Shown piece by piece: positions 1-11,889 of a stretch of 64,000 nucleotides of DNA; positions within the stretch are counted from its first letter, which is position 1; each line of letters opens with the position of its first letter. The notes below the pieces were generated by a model that was not told the DNA's origin, made no database searches, and was given only the letters and a program-made list of their open reading frames with translations. The translations under genes and the position numbers were made by a program. The stretch spans positions 22,795,389-22,859,388 of the forward strand of contig NW_022145601.1 of the NCBI RefSeq assembly GCF_000002235.5. The letters run 5' to 3'. The DNA comes from Strongylocentrotus purpuratus (taxonomy: Eukaryota > Echinodermata > Echinoidea > Camarodonta > Strongylocentrotidae).

Positions 1-442
1 TAGGCTCTGTATAAGCTTGGCTTGTTAGAACTCTCGTGAGTAATGTGCCGCAAGATTCCATATCCTTAAACTGCTGCCGAACAGAGCAACAAGACCAGGC
101 TCTGTAATTATTAGGATTTCTGTCCAGTAGTGTCGTGTTTGTGCCATCAACCTGGATCGACCAAATTAATTGATTCATAATATATATAATATAAAATGAG
201 AGTAATATTAATTGCTTCATTCTTTTAATTAAATGTAATGTTAATTGTTATTGTATAATTGTGTTAATTGAGGGCACGCTACAATTATAGTCCTATCTCG
301 CACCCCGGGAAAGATACATTAATCTTGATCTCAGGAGACACGAACGAATATGAAGGATGTAATCATGCATATCTATCAACAAGGTGTCATAAGGTAAATA
401 ATGTAAAATACATTGATTTTTGAAGAATAAATGCAGTCTTAC

Positions 443-540
443 TTGGGCGGTATCTTGGTGCAAAGTCGGATCATAGCTGGGTTGCATCCTGAAAGTCTCT
501 GAGTACCAAACTCTTTATCTGACCTCCAGTTGGCCATCAC
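443..540 (-). CDS. Lipoxygenase exon 4 (partial gene, continues off left edge)
   Basis: Fourth recognisable exon of the minus-strand lipoxygenase gene. It opens after an AAG acceptor (541-543) and ends at a GTAAGA donor. The 98 bp encode about 32 residues containing NWRSDKEFGTQRLSGCNP and then IRLCTKIP. This matches the lipoxygenase segment in which a W-x-x-D-x-x-FG-x-Q-x-L-x-G-x-NP stretch is followed by IRRCTxLP at the start of the catalytic domain. It joins exon 3 in phase 0 and leaves in phase 2. The iron-binding histidines lie in later exons outside the window. The family dioxygenates polyunsaturated fatty acids; whether this is a 5/8/15-type enzyme or an allene-oxide-synthase fusion partner cannot be told here. 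Confidence 0.85.
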
Positions 541-1360
541 CTTTTGAAGAAAAAAACAATAAATTAGATTCAAAAGTGTTTTTATCATGCAATTCTGTCA
601 ACAAAAGCGTGAGAAGGCAAATAAGGGGACATTGTCAATTTGATTGATGTACGAAGTGAAGCCACTAACACTAGGTCCAGGGTTTCTCTAGCGTAGGCAT
701 ATTTCTAATTCTGGAGGGGGAACGTACTCACAACGTGAGCTAATTCTGAAGACGTATAAACAGAACTGGTTTCTGATAAAGAAAGTACCATTACACTGCA
801 CTAGAGCTGAAATATATACCATTATGATCATGATTGAGAGGGGGTATTCTACCAGTACGTGCAATATAGTGGCCCATGTTGTCAGATGTAATGGCTTAGT
901 CGTCTATTCACTTCATGTCTATGGTTTTCATGGTTACCCCCACTCTCAATTTCATCCACCCACGGAGCTTTCCAGGATCAAAAACCGAATAAGTGATAGA
1001 TAAACCCTCACAGTGGCTCACACACATCCACAAACCCATACCACATCCACGCCCACCCACATTAATTGTTTACACATGTACAATCTCCCCAAACTGCCAA
1101 TGACAGTAACTAAAATCAGCCAAAAGTCCAGTTGCAGACCATTTTAACCTGACCAATCTTCAGGGCGTAGCCTACAGGCTAAGGGCCCGTGCCCCATAAT
1201 TTCGTTTCGGAAGGGGTGCTGTTGCCCAAGGTACCCCTGAAAAAGGTCGAGAACGCACACTGAAATGTAAAATGGCTATGAAGTATGCTGGCTATGTTTT
1301 TTTTAAATACACTATTAGCACACCTCCAACAAGCAAATCCTCAATATTTATAACACATAC
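541..1360 (-). other. Lipoxygenase intron 3
   Basis: Intron between exons 3 and 4. I see no coding signal or recognisable repeat, apart from a short stretch rich in CCACAC/CCCAC on the plus strand around 1010-1065. Confidence 0.6.
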
Positions 1361-1489
1361 ACTTGGGATCGGGAAGTGCGGGGGTTTGTAAATGTTCTTC
1401 AGATCTTCTAACGACGTCCATCTCTCGGTTTTGTATACAGTCAGTCTGTGCTCAAGCTTCAGTTTCAACTCCAATGACTTGAGATCCCA
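1361..1489 (-). CDS. Lipoxygenase exon 3
   Basis: A 129-bp phase 0-0 exon (43 codons) with acceptor CAG at 490-492 and donor GTATGT just left of 1361. It encodes WDLKSLELKLKLEHRL, then RWTSLEDLKNIY and HFPIPS. Lipoxygenases have a comparable W-x-SLED-x-x-x-I stretch between the PLAT linker and the first catalytic helices. Reading on into exon 4 gives FPIPS-VMANW without a break. A second possible donor two bases further into the exon would break the phase, so the GTATGT donor was chosen. Confidence 0.82.
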
Positions 1490-2797
1490 CTGCGATTGCG
1501 GTGAGAAAATTATGCGGAGCGTCAAAAAGAAAGTGAAAAGGAACGAAAGAAAAAGATAGCGTTAAAGGTATACCATGTCCCATTTGCAGCATTATGTAGA
1601 ACTTCGCAGGAATTATGAATATGTCACGTATGTCCTATTCGTGAACAGTGTCGTAATATTTAAATTATGCAAGAAAACCCGTTTACTTTATAGACTTACT
1701 GTCAGGCTCTATTGAGTGAGTGAGTGACTGACCTTTTTTTTTCTTTGGTAATAACATACATAAAATGAGCTGTAAAAGGTACATGAGCATTTGTCTACAT
1801 CGATAACCCAATTCTTGTAATGGCCAAAATTAAACTGATTGAATCATTGTGCAGCACGAAATGTACGACCATGCGGTACAAGGGTTACTAAATGAATTGC
1901 AATCACTAAAGTCGACTCAAACATTTGTATATAATTTTTATATAATAACTGTGTATATGTGACTGTGCTCGGGAAGGTAGGGGGATTTGTAGAGTTTGGG
2001 AATGGAGGGGGAGGGGATATGTAAGATTGTATGTATGTCTGACCATGTGAGCGTGTCTGGTATGTATGTCTGTCTTTTCGTAAGACTTTGATCTATAATA
2101 TTCATTCAGTATAATTAATTTGAAGACATTATGTACTGTGTATTAAACTATATTATGTATTTCTGAGGGATGTACAATTTCCTTTACATTTTGATATGTT
2201 ATGTATTAATCAATTAAGATGTATGGATTTTGTATTTTGTACTGAAGGAATACAATAAAGAATGCTACAAAACAAAACAAAAACTAATGGTCATTATTTT
2301 CCCATTTAAAGACATTTTCAAACCTTTTCGTTTTGAGGGAAGTTCTCAATTAGTTTTATCTTTCAAATGCCGTTGAAATTCATCCTTTTCACTTTTTTGC
2401 CGTGCAAATGAGACATACTACTATTAAAGACACGCATGCATGCCTAATTCCACACGTACATAAATATTGATTTCATTACGTTCTTATTTTTGGTTGCCCT
2501 GAGATATCTATGTATTTTATGTTCTGAAACAATATATGTTAATGTATTATTCTTTTGAAGAAAAAAATGTAAAGTGCATACATATATTCTATATAATGCT
2601 GAGCACTTTCCATCGTTATCATTATCATTATTTATGATTTATTAAATTTATTATCATCATCGTTATTATTATCATTATTATTATCATTATTATTATGTAT
2701 CATTATTATTATTATCATCATCATCAGTATTATTATTATTATTATTATTATTTTCACTATCATTATTAGTATTACAACTAATCTTGTCCTTTATTAC
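1490..2797 (-). other. Lipoxygenase intron 2
   Basis: Intron between exons 2 and 3. It holds a (TTA/TCA)n microsatellite at about 2620-2765. An AATAAA followed by an A-rich stretch lies near 2254-2282 on the plus strand and resembles the end of a retroposed transcript, but no coding remnant accompanies it. Confidence 0.55.
2620..2765. repeat. (ATT/ATC)n microsatellite
   Basis: About 145 bp of imperfect ATT and ATC triplets. Confidence 0.9.
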
Positions 2798-2842
2798 CTG
2801 GGCACTGAAGGAGAACATGTCGTCTTTAGGAAGATGGGCAAC
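2798..2842 (-). CDS. Lipoxygenase exon 2 (15-codon microexon)
   Basis: A 45-bp exon bounded by TTTTAG and GTAATA encodes VAHLPKDDMFSFSAQ. In lipoxygenases an LP-x-(D/N)-x-x-FSF segment follows the PLAT-catalytic linker directly. Phase 0 at both ends fits exon 1 (ending GMIM) and exon 3 (starting WDLKS), so the joined reading ATGMIM-VAHLPKDD-...-WDLKS is continuous. It is short, so identification rests on phase, position and motif together. Confidence 0.75.
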
Positions 2843-4464
2843 CTAAAATACAAAAAGAAAAAGACGAAATATTAAGCGAATTCAGTTTGTTCTTATTTAT
2901 AAAAACTCATCAATAAATCAATCCTGATCATGAGATTTAAATCAATTAATCTCGAGCTCTTCATCTGGAATGAAATGTGTTGATTAGATGGGAATAACCA
3001 GGTGAAAAACGCTGAAACTTATACCTTACATTTATTCAATTACTTATTAAAACAAACAACTTTTAACAGGATAACATTGATCAGCTCGCAGGCTGCTTTA
3101 CATAATGGTCCTGCATAAAGAAGGAAAATACAAATTTAAGAACTGACAAGAGTATTCACCAGAAAAATACGGTTGTTTACAAATGGTAAAAATAGAAACA
3201 ACATAAATAGAAAAGAACACATTAGGGAAAAACGGAAAGATGGTGGGGGGAATTTGCATATATATACATATATATATATATCTTGAGGAAAAATACATCG
3301 ATGGATAAGTAGATCTCCAAAAGTTATTGAGAAGTGTAGTATAATCAATTATAAAATAAAAATAAAACAAGAAATGTATAAGCAGCCGCATAGGCCTTGA
3401 CCAAACAATTATATTAGACAGATATCAAAATATACAACGTAACGTAAGTATATGTAATTTCCTAGATAATAGGGTTAGCAATCATTTTAGTTAGTTATTG
3501 CATATAATGCTGTAGTTATAAGGAGAAACGGTAGCGAAAAATTTCATCGACTAAAGGAAGATTTTTTATGTATTAGTATTTAATCGTTTACATAGAGTTT
3601 CCTGAAAAAGAACACCCAATTTTCTGGAATTTAATGGAATTTTCCTTAAATTTAAAAAATGCCTGAATTTGTTATTTGAATGAATTGCTATGGGGAGACC
3701 AAAGTCATACGACTTATCGCACAGTACCAGATTATGAATTTTAAACTTTAAAGTTTGCAAACAACAATTTATACTCCACCAATAGGAAAGGGGTAGAACT
3801 ATACATTTCTCAGCGGTGGTTCCAGGGTTTTTAAGGGGGCGGGGCGGGGGCGAAAGCAACGAGGGCACAAAGCACATTGCAATCGCACGTAAACGCTAGC
3901 CCTTCTGAATGGGGTCAAGAGGCAGAGCACAGATACAGAGCACACATATATATATTTATATATCAATTATTTATTGGGGCTTATTTTGCTTTCCAATGGA
4001 TCCGTACAACATGGCAGAAATTGGGGGCCTGCTGGGAATTACGGGACGGAGCCCCATGACGCTCTCAAGTTTTAGCAATTCAGAACCTTTAAGATGACCG
4101 TCTTGAGCTATGGAAACTCACACTCTTTCCTAAGGCCAATTTTATACAACAGCGGGTTGTCTTTGGAACCACTTCTGTCTTTACTAATGGGATCACTATT
4201 AGTGCCCCTGGTGGGTCGCAAGGTTGCAGTGCCCCAGCCAGTGATCCAGGAGTCGAAGCCCTCGGAAGCTATACAGTTTAAGCAATTCAGAACATTCTAC
4301 ATAGCCGTCGTGAGCAATAAAAACTCTTATCCTTCCCTTTAAGTTTAAATGGCACTGCCCCTATTGTGTGCTCTTTTTAAAGAGCACAACAAAGCCCTCA
4401 GATTAGGCATTCCATCTCATTCAGTAATAGAACGCCCTAAATACTGAACACAACATTCAATGGG

Positions 4465-4920
4465 ATGATGCTATTAACGTTAGGCAGTGGCGGATCCAGG
4501 GGGGGGGGGCCGAAACGGCCGCGCCCCCCCCCCCTATTGGCGGCGCAAACGGAAGAAAAAAAAGAGGAAGAAAAAAAGAGAAAAAGAGAAAGGAGAAGAG
4601 GAGGAAAAGAAAGGAGGAAAAGAAAGGAGAAGAGAAAAGAAAGGAGAAGAGAAAGGAAAAAAGAAGAGAAAGGAAAAGAGAAGAGAAAAGATAAAGAACA
4701 AAGCCCCCCCCCCCCTCCCTCCCGGAGGGACCGAATTTGTGTTTCCAAAATTTCAGATAAAGAGGTACTTTTCACGCAACAAAGTCCGGCCCGTAATACA
4801 CAAAAATCCGGCCCGTACTGACTTTACACACCGGAGATAGAGGGGTGCTTTCAAAGAGAGGGAACATACATGTGCGTACCTTAGATAACACTGAGTGGGT
4901 GGGGTGGGGGGCAGGGCTCA
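4465..4920. repeat. Poly-G/poly-C element plus repeat shared with 7.5 kb
   Basis: GTGGCGGATCCAGG followed by a G run, a C run and a long purine (GAAAAG) tract. From about 4710 the sequence (GGTACTTTTCACGCA, AAAGTCCGGC, TGACTTTACACACCGGA, AACACTGAGT) matches 7510-7680. The long open frames here are low-complexity artefacts. Confidence 0.75.
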
Positions 4921-5144
4921 AATTAATTTTTTGTCCACGGGGGCTCTTCCCCCGAAAAAAGAGCCCCCGTGAGCCTTCTCACGGGGCTCTTTTATTACTG
5001 ACGGGGGCTCTAAATACAAATATCCATTGAATTGGTACCTATGATACTCCTCAATTATTTGCTATTTCATCATTATCATTTCAATCAGCATTTTCCCTCT
5101 TACAAATTTACAAGCTACATAGCTGTTACTGGCCTGTGTATATA

Positions 5145-5670
5145 ATATATACGCATACAACACTGATCTTTATGATGTCTTTAACGTGACATATCTTCTT
5201 CTCCCCTTGCAAACGAAAAAGAAAACATGGTCATTAAAAGGGATTAAGCGACAAATAATGATTGTGATTCAAATTGATGCGAATATTTGTTTGAATAAGC
5301 ACTATTATTCACCCGAATCATTTTTGTAAAAACAACTTTTACAAATCTCAGCCATGCTTACTGAGTTGAGACGTTCCATTCAATTTGAAATACCCATTAC
5401 ATAATACACTTCCCTTAATCTCAAAGTGATCTTACAGCACAGTGGCAGAATTGCATGGCTGAGATTTGTAAAAGTCGTTTTTACAAAGAAGATTCTGGTG
5501 AAAAGCATTGCATATTCAAAAAAATCCTTGCATCAATTTGAATCACAATGATTATTTGTCGCATGGTCCTTTTATTAAATAACCTTGTTTTCTGTTTTGT
5601 TTGCAGAGGGAGAAGAAGCTATGTCACGTTAAGAAATCATAAAGATCAGTTGTATTTTGCGTATATACAT
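5145..5670. repeat. Large fold-back element (arms ~210 bp)
   Basis: Left arm 5145-5356 and right arm 5453-5670 are imperfect reverse complements with a ~96-bp spacer. Matching landmarks are TATACGCATAC / GCGTATATA, ACGTGACAT / ATGTCACGT, ATTGTGATTCAAATTGATGC / GCATCAATTTGAATCACAAT and CAAATCTCAGCCATGC / GCATGGCTGAGATTTG. No coding capacity is seen; a non-autonomous DNA transposon is likely. Confidence 0.82.
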
Positions 5671-6412
5671 ATGATACCAGAACAAATGTTGATTATCAGA
5701 ATGTCATTTTGGAATACCTCTATACAAATACCACATTGTCTTTAGCCCGTATCAGTATTAGTATGATCCAATATAAAGCTATTATTCTTTATTTAATTCA
5801 GTATGATGCTTTTCCCCAAAAATAGTTTTGCCTTTTTTTTTAGGGTTGAGACGCTAAGAAATGTTTTCAAATGTACATTACATTGCAAAATGATGGTGGT
5901 TCTCTCTCTCTCTCTCTCTCTTTATTTTAATCATGCATTATCAACTACATATAAAGCAGCAACCAAAAACTTAGGGTTATCTGAGATAGGTGAAAGTAGG
6001 AGTTAAAAAGAAAGTCATGTTAAAACGGCGCTTCACTTCCCCCCGCCCCCTGAAAAAAATAAAATAGATTAGTAGTCCTCCTCTCCAGAATCCCCCTCCC
6101 CCCTCCCCCCGCTTTAATATTACACTTTCACTTGGCAGCCCAAGGGGGCCGGGGGGGGGGTGGGAGGAGGTTAAACCCCCTACCCCCCCCCCCCCGCCGT
6201 AGATCTGCCCATGTTATCATATCATTCCACGCAGGGGCGACGATCCCGGGGGGGGGGGGGACGGGGGACACGTCCCCCCTCAATCTTTTTAGGTCGCTAC
6301 GCTCCCTCGCATAACATCCTCGTAAAACAAATTCGCATTTCGTCCCCCCGGTCATTAACAGAAATCGCCGCCCCTGATCCACGACATTTTGGTCTTCCTC
6401 TTCTCCTCAAAA

Positions 6413-6530
6413 GGGACTTTTAGATTTGCGTGGACGTGGACGTGTTACGTCCTTTTAAGGCACTGGCAGTGCCTTAAAAGGAGGTCACACGTTGCAGTCC
6501 ACGTTCTCATCGTACAAATCTAAAAGTCCC
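6413..6530. mobile_element. 118-bp MITE (GGGACTTTTAGAT ends), copy 1
   Basis: Termini GGGACTTTTAGATTTG and CAAATCTAAAAGTCCC are inverted repeats, and the interior also folds back (CCTTTTAAGGCACTG / CAGTGCCTTAAAAGG). The same element occurs at 25498-25609. Confidence 0.8.
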
Positions 6531-7019
6531 TAATATTGATTTACTGGTCGAGGTTCATTTATATGCTGACATCGAAAAACTTCTCCAGGCCATGACCATG
6601 GCGCGGGAGCGTGCACACGCACCGCTACTAACGGCGCAGTAGGCCTATAACCACTGCTGACGGCGGCACTGCACTGCGAGCTGAATCGGTAATAATAGGC
6701 CTACCCATAAAACGAGAAATCTTGCACGCTAATCTTAGTTCCATTTCATTGGTTTAAGGTTTGAAAATTGAAACTCAATATTGTGTTAAAGTTATAACAG
6801 AAAAGATTATCTTTATTTTATAATTCCACCGGGGCGATTTTTAATTTTGCAATCACCCCCGTGAGCAACCTGACGGGGGCGATTTTGTAGCTCACGGGGC
6901 GAATCGCCCACCGCCCCCGTGTATTTTGAGCGCTGCGTAAAACCCTGAGATTCTGGGGGCGCCACCCCCTAGGCCTCACTCCAAATTAGTGACCTGCCAG
7001 TATCACAAATAAACCTTAT

Positions 7020-7186
7020 CAAAATGCTCATCTGACCGTAATTAAATGCCTAAAGAACTCCTGAGCTTCATGGGGCTCCGCCCATGACTCCCGCCTGGGC
7101 TTTGCCCCTGGACCCCACGCCAATTTAAGCTTTTTGCTTCGCTCGCTTTGCTCTACCTGATCGTAAATACTTGAGCCCCCCCCCCC

Positions 7187-7200
<14 letters not shown>
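7020..7200. repeat. Dispersed repeat with GGGGCTCCGCCC core, copy 1
   Basis: Contains ATGCTCATCTGACCGTAATTAAATGCC, a GGGGCTCCGCCC block, CTGGACCCCACGCCAATTT, then TCTACCTGATCGTAAATACT and a (CA)n run. It is collinear with copies at 17710-17780, 17810-17890 and 17924-18000. Confidence 0.75.
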
Positions 7201-7217
<17 letters not shown>

Positions 7218-7479
7218 CCAAACGTTTCTGCTCATTATGCCACTGGCCCCTCTTGCTCACTATGTTCCCTCGTCCCTCGCATTTCGTCCGCCCCCCCCCC
7301 CTGGTCATGAAAAGAAATCGCCGCCCCTGATTACGATTGTAGAAGCCCTAATTGATTGGAGAGCCAGCAAGCTAGCTTAAATATACCCTCTTTTCTGTCG
7401 TCGTGTATTTCTTTGTTTTACCTTTGATCTATCCTCTTCTCTTTCTTTATGGATTTCCCTGTTTTTCCTGCTTCATATC

Positions 7480-7700
7480 CTCTCCCCCGCCCCCCCCCCC
7501 CCCCCTCCCCACTCCGGGTCGGAATGACCGCATGCGTGTTACCAAAATGTCCGGTAAAGGGGTACTTTTCACGCACCAAAGTCCGGCTCGTACATACACA
7601 AAATTGACTTTACACACCGGACTTAGGGGGTGTTTTCAAAAGGAGGGAACACGCATATGCGTACCCTAAATAACACTGAGTTGGGGGGGGGGGGGGGTCC
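7480..7700. repeat. Second copy of the GGTACTTTTCACGCA repeat
   Basis: Collinear with 4710-4915 and, like it, bounded by a poly-C run on the left and a poly-G run on the right. Confidence 0.75.
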
Positions 7701-7907
7701 TCTCCACTCTCCTTATGTATTTCTTTGTTTTCCCTTTTCTATTATCTTCAATTCCCTGGGTGTAAGTGCTTTAAACACATGTACAATATTGCTGCTGGTG
7801 ATTGTAAGCGGTGTGCGTTGATGACTCTTTCACCAGAGCACTTCTAGGATTTTTTTTCGCAAAAATAGCCAAACAGTTGTGTAAAAAAAAATATGCGCGT
7901 CCAGGCC

Positions 7908-9532
7908 GCGTCTTATTTTTTTGTACCACGGCGAGCCCAGATTCCAGTATGAACTCATTTTCATACATAACAAGCTGCGAAAGCTTGCAAAGAGGTCACA
8001 AACAATTGGACTATTATTGCTTTGCTTCACTATTTATAAAGGAAAAAATCTAAATAAACTGAGATTCCAACCTTTACGTCAACTCCAAAGTTCTATTAGT
8101 AACACGCTGTCTTTACCGATTGAAATGACGATGAGTTGATGACAGATTGATTTGTATAACTAGATTTGTAATACTTGTTTTGAACAAGTATAGGTGGGCT
8201 GTTTCAATTAAATTTAAAGGGCACATTTGTGATAGCTTATTGTCTCAGCTTCAACATACTCGAAGCTCAGCAAAAACGAAGCTAAAACGACAGATATATT
8301 GCTCGCGAAAGACGTGAATGAAGAATCCAGTTTTGAGAAAGAGTCATGTCCCATAGAGAATACACGCAAAATGTGAAAAATTGACATGCCTCCTTTAATC
8401 GCAAAAATACGCCATGATGCCTTTGTCAAAATGAAGGATAATAGTTACTGCATTTGTAGAAAATTGTCTCAGCTGGAACATATAAAAATTTGGAAGAAAA
8501 TCGATCAATATTTACAGAGATACAATCAATTTTCCATAAATATGCTGACGTCATAATATGCAAATTGGAATTTTGAGTTCGGAGGCCATTTTGATGACGT
8601 CAGAAGTTAATTGAGGGTCAAATGAGACATGAAAAAATATCTCCGAATCATACTCTATTAAAATATGAAACAAAATTGGGGTCACCTTGCATCCTAAAGA
8701 GCTACAATGGTTTTTGTATAGGCATGTTTTTGACCATATATGCTATGTATTACTAAAGCTCGCGCGAACGGAAATTTTTGTTAAACGGTCGATCATTCCG
8801 TTATTAATAGTCATAAAGAGACAAACATACTATCAATTTGTTTGTAAATATATGTGGAATATTATGAAGAAAAAAAAAATGGCGATTCTATGTTGTGCAA
8901 TAGTTTTACGCGCGAAAACGCGCACGCATGCGCGTGTGCGCGATTTTGTATAAAATGCTTAGAATGGCCTAAAACGTATGCAAAATGATTTTGAGACGAT
9001 TTTGAGCTTTTCGAAATTTTGCGCGCGCATTGACGCGCGGACGTACGCGCACGCCCGCGTTATTTGACCTGAATTGACCGGACGGATATTGACCTTGATC
9101 ATGATAAATATGAATGAGAAATGCCTTTTGGTTATGAAGATATGATCATGAGTTGTTTTTCGTAAAATTTTACAAAATGGCGCCTAGATGACGTCATCAG
9201 TAAAGGTCAATGTTGAAAAAATATGTACATATGCCTATACATAATGTGCGCCAAATTTGAAGGCATTTGATTGAGCCATTTTCAAGTAATCGTGCTTACA
9301 AAAAAAGTGGTTAGATGTAAGAAAAATAAATAAATAAATAAATAAATAAAGGCAATTCTAACGAAATTATAAAGTGTTCTGTACGTTATACAGCCCACCT
9401 GATTAGTATCACCCTATTAACCACCCTACCGGATTCCACGTGCGCATGCGCTGGCTTCCTATGCGAATGCGCATTCGCCGGTTTCCCTCGCGAGCTCAAT
9501 CTGGGCTCGCCTTGGTACGAAAAATAAGACGC
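7908..9532. repeat. Outer inverted repeats flanking a TIR element
   Basis: CGCGTCTTATTTTT and CGAGCCCAGATT (7908-7948) return as the reverse complement at about 9490-9532 (AATCTGGGCTCG, AAAAATAAGACGCG). The 8192-9400 element lies between them, so the outer pair may be the ends of an older host element. Confidence 0.7.
8192..9400 (-). mobile_element. 1.2-kb TIR element, no transposase
   Basis: Ends are AGGTGGGCTGT (8192-8202) and ACAGCCCACCT (9390-9400), an exact 11-bp inverted repeat. The interior, read on the minus strand, is related to the 37.3-43.8 kb family: the block with ATGGCGTATTTTTGCGATTAA, strings of GCGCGCGT, and a (TTTA)n next to one end. No open frame resembles a transposase. 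Confidence 0.8.
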
Positions 9533-10087
9533 GTCCAGGCCAGGGCCAAAGCAGCTAGCTAGTGAATGTTAACCATGTGTTAGATCATCATGGATGCTGT
9601 CAGGCAGTACTTGATCAGTGGGGTTTACCCTGACACTTTCTCCTAATTAAACCAGAAAAGATCATTAAGACGAAAGGCGGGCAATTTTCGAATAGGCAGC
9701 TATTATAATATTCGAAAACATAAATGCAATAGTGATGGTCGTGATGTAATGTTAACTAAAGAGGAACAGGACCGCATCTTGCGTTGTCTTCATGTTGTCT
9801 TCACTATATGGGTCTTGTCTTTTTGTGCATGCTACTTGTCTTCAAAACAAGTATCATCTAACTTGAAGTATAATAATAATGACTGGGCTTTCTGAGAGCA
9901 AGTTTGACCTGGCCGGGCCGGGGGCGGGGGGGGGGGGGGGGGGCGTAACACTTAGGCCACGGAAGGTCCATTCAACGCAAAAGTTTTACTGGATAATCAC
10001 TTGCATTTAAATAATAGCGCTACAAATTTGCTACTCTACTGAATTATAATTCATGCAAATTTGGTATTCTATTTTTAAATATTCATT

Positions 10088-10606
10088 GAGAGAGAGAGAG
10101 AGAGAGGGGGGGGGGGTTGAGTACCGTATACGAGAGGAAAGTTAAAAGGTGAGGAGAACCATGAAGGACAACCACCCCCGATGACAATTACCCCCCACCC
10201 CCTCCCCGAAACTTACCACCCTTTTCATTATAGGGGAAGTCAGTCTCCACAAGACTCTTCACAAGTATACATGAAGTATTAGTGATAATCAATACTATGG
10301 AAAACAACATTACACAAAATAATTGTATGATACTTTAAATATGAATATTTTATATAGAACATAATAAATAATGAATTCGTGCATCCTGGAACATTAAGAA
10401 AAGCAAAAATTATGCAAGCTAGATAATTATTAATATACATGTAAAGGGAGAGAAAGATAGAGAGAGAGAGAGAGAGGGGAGAGGGGAGGGGGGAGGCGGT
10501 AGATAGAGAGTGGAACAAGGAAAACAAAAGTGGTGGGGGTAAACAGATGTGAGCACTGATACGAGAGGAAAGATAAAAGGTGAAAAAAAATAGAGTCGGC
10601 AGTGAG

Positions 10607-10645
<39 letters not shown>

Positions 10646-10690
10646 AAAAAGAAAGAGAGAAAAGTAATGGTATACTGACATAAAAATAGA
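10088..10690. repeat. (GA)n microsatellites
   Basis: GA runs at about 10088-10106, 10455-10478 and 10604-10640, separated by purine-rich DNA. They generate long but meaningless minus-strand open frames of Leu/Ser. Confidence 0.9.
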
Positions 10691-10799
10691 GAAGGGAGAG
10701 CCCGAGAGGGATGAATGAAAAGATAGATGAAACTGGAGGAAGACCAGGGTTTGTGTGAGAGAGAGACTGGAGATATGCACACTTTAAGTCGATTTTTAA

Positions 10800-11050
10800 G
10801 TTGTAGAACGCATTTCGCCAGTGGACTGATTTCGCCGTGATATACGCGGCGATATGCGTCCGACCCAAGACACATATCGCCGAAGACGGACGTGTATCGC
10901 CAACCAATTTTCGGCGTTCTGTGTCTTAGGACACAGAACGTCACCCGGTCACTCTGGCCCCTGACACCGGTGAAACACCGAAGCGCCGTGAGCAACTTGT
11001 ATGGTGGATATGTGCGCTATATAAATATCAAGTAGTATTATTATTAATAT
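10800..11050 (+). repeat. Possible SINE-like 3' tail
   Basis: Contains a small hairpin (GTTCTGTGTC / GACACAGAAC, about 10914-10937) and ends in GTGCGCTATATAAATATCAAGTAG followed by (TTA)n. That is the tail form common in SINEs and related retroposons of marine animals. No tRNA-like head was recognised. Confidence 0.4.
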
Positions 11051-11566
11051 TATGTAATGCTATAGGATATGGAATAGCAATTTACTCTTTAGGGACTTTT
11101 GAAACATGTAGTTGATTTCACAGTTGATTTCACTTTGTTGTTTTCACTGTTGATTTCACATTGTTGTTTTCACTGTTCGCAGTGCCAACGGCTGTGTATT
11201 ATTATTACATGGCCCTGGGAAGCGGGGTGCTGGGGTGCTGCAGCACACCCTGCAATTTTTTTTCGTATGATATATTTAATGTTTATCATTATATGCTTCG
11301 TTTACAAAATTTTCACACAGCCGTCAGCCACAAATGAAGATTAGAAAGAATTATAACGTTTCTTTCACAAAATCCTATAAAATGTATCCCTCGAAGAGAT
11401 TTTTTTTTTTAAATAAAAAAAAAATAAAAAAAAAAAAAAATTGTCCCAATTGGGGACCCCAAAATGACAGACCCCCCCCCCCCCCCCCCGTTCCCGGGGC
11501 CCTGTATTATAACTCATATCTGTTCATCGCCTCTACAAGGCTATTTGAATAAACAAAAGCTTTAAT

Positions 11567-11885
11567 CAGGGGCGTACGCAGGGGGGGGGGGTGGTTTGGG
11601 GGGTTCAAACCCCCCCCCTTTGGTTTTTTTATGTGTGTAAACCCCCCTAAAAAAAACTAAACCCCCCCCCCCCCTTTGTTTTTTTTTAAATTGAAAAAAA
11701 AAAAAAAAAAAAAAAATTATGCCCTCGGCTAACGTAAAGTGACCTTACCCCCCCCCCCCCTCCATTTTTCCGAGACAAAAAAAAAAAAAAAGTGTCCGCT
11801 TACCCCCCCCCCCCCCCCCCCCCACTTATCGACTTTTCGGCCGGCGCGATTTTCAAATTTTGAAAAAATCCTGCGTACGCCCCTG
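11567..11885. mobile_element. hAT-type MITE with poly-G/poly-C interior (319 bp)
   Basis: Termini CAGGGGCGTACGCAGG and CCTGCGTACGCCCCTG are exact inverted repeats. A perfect 8-bp target duplication GCTTTAAT flanks it (11559-11566 and 11886-11893). The 8-bp duplication and the CAGGGGCG end are typical of hAT elements. The interior is poly-G, poly-C and poly-A runs with no coding capacity. Confidence 0.9.
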
Positions 11886-11889
11886 GCTT

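Noticed and set aside
1..120. Possible further exon on the minus strand near the left edge (after ATTACAG at about 100-106)
   Set aside because: The reading is short, contains a stop, and does not match the expected next part of lipoxygenase.
293..442. Open reading continuing past the exon 4 donor
   Set aside because: Sequence left of 443 follows a clear GTAAGA donor and has no lipoxygenase similarity.
10279..10995. 238-codon minus-strand open frame
   Set aside because: Driven by (GA)n microsatellites; overlapping frames are equally open.
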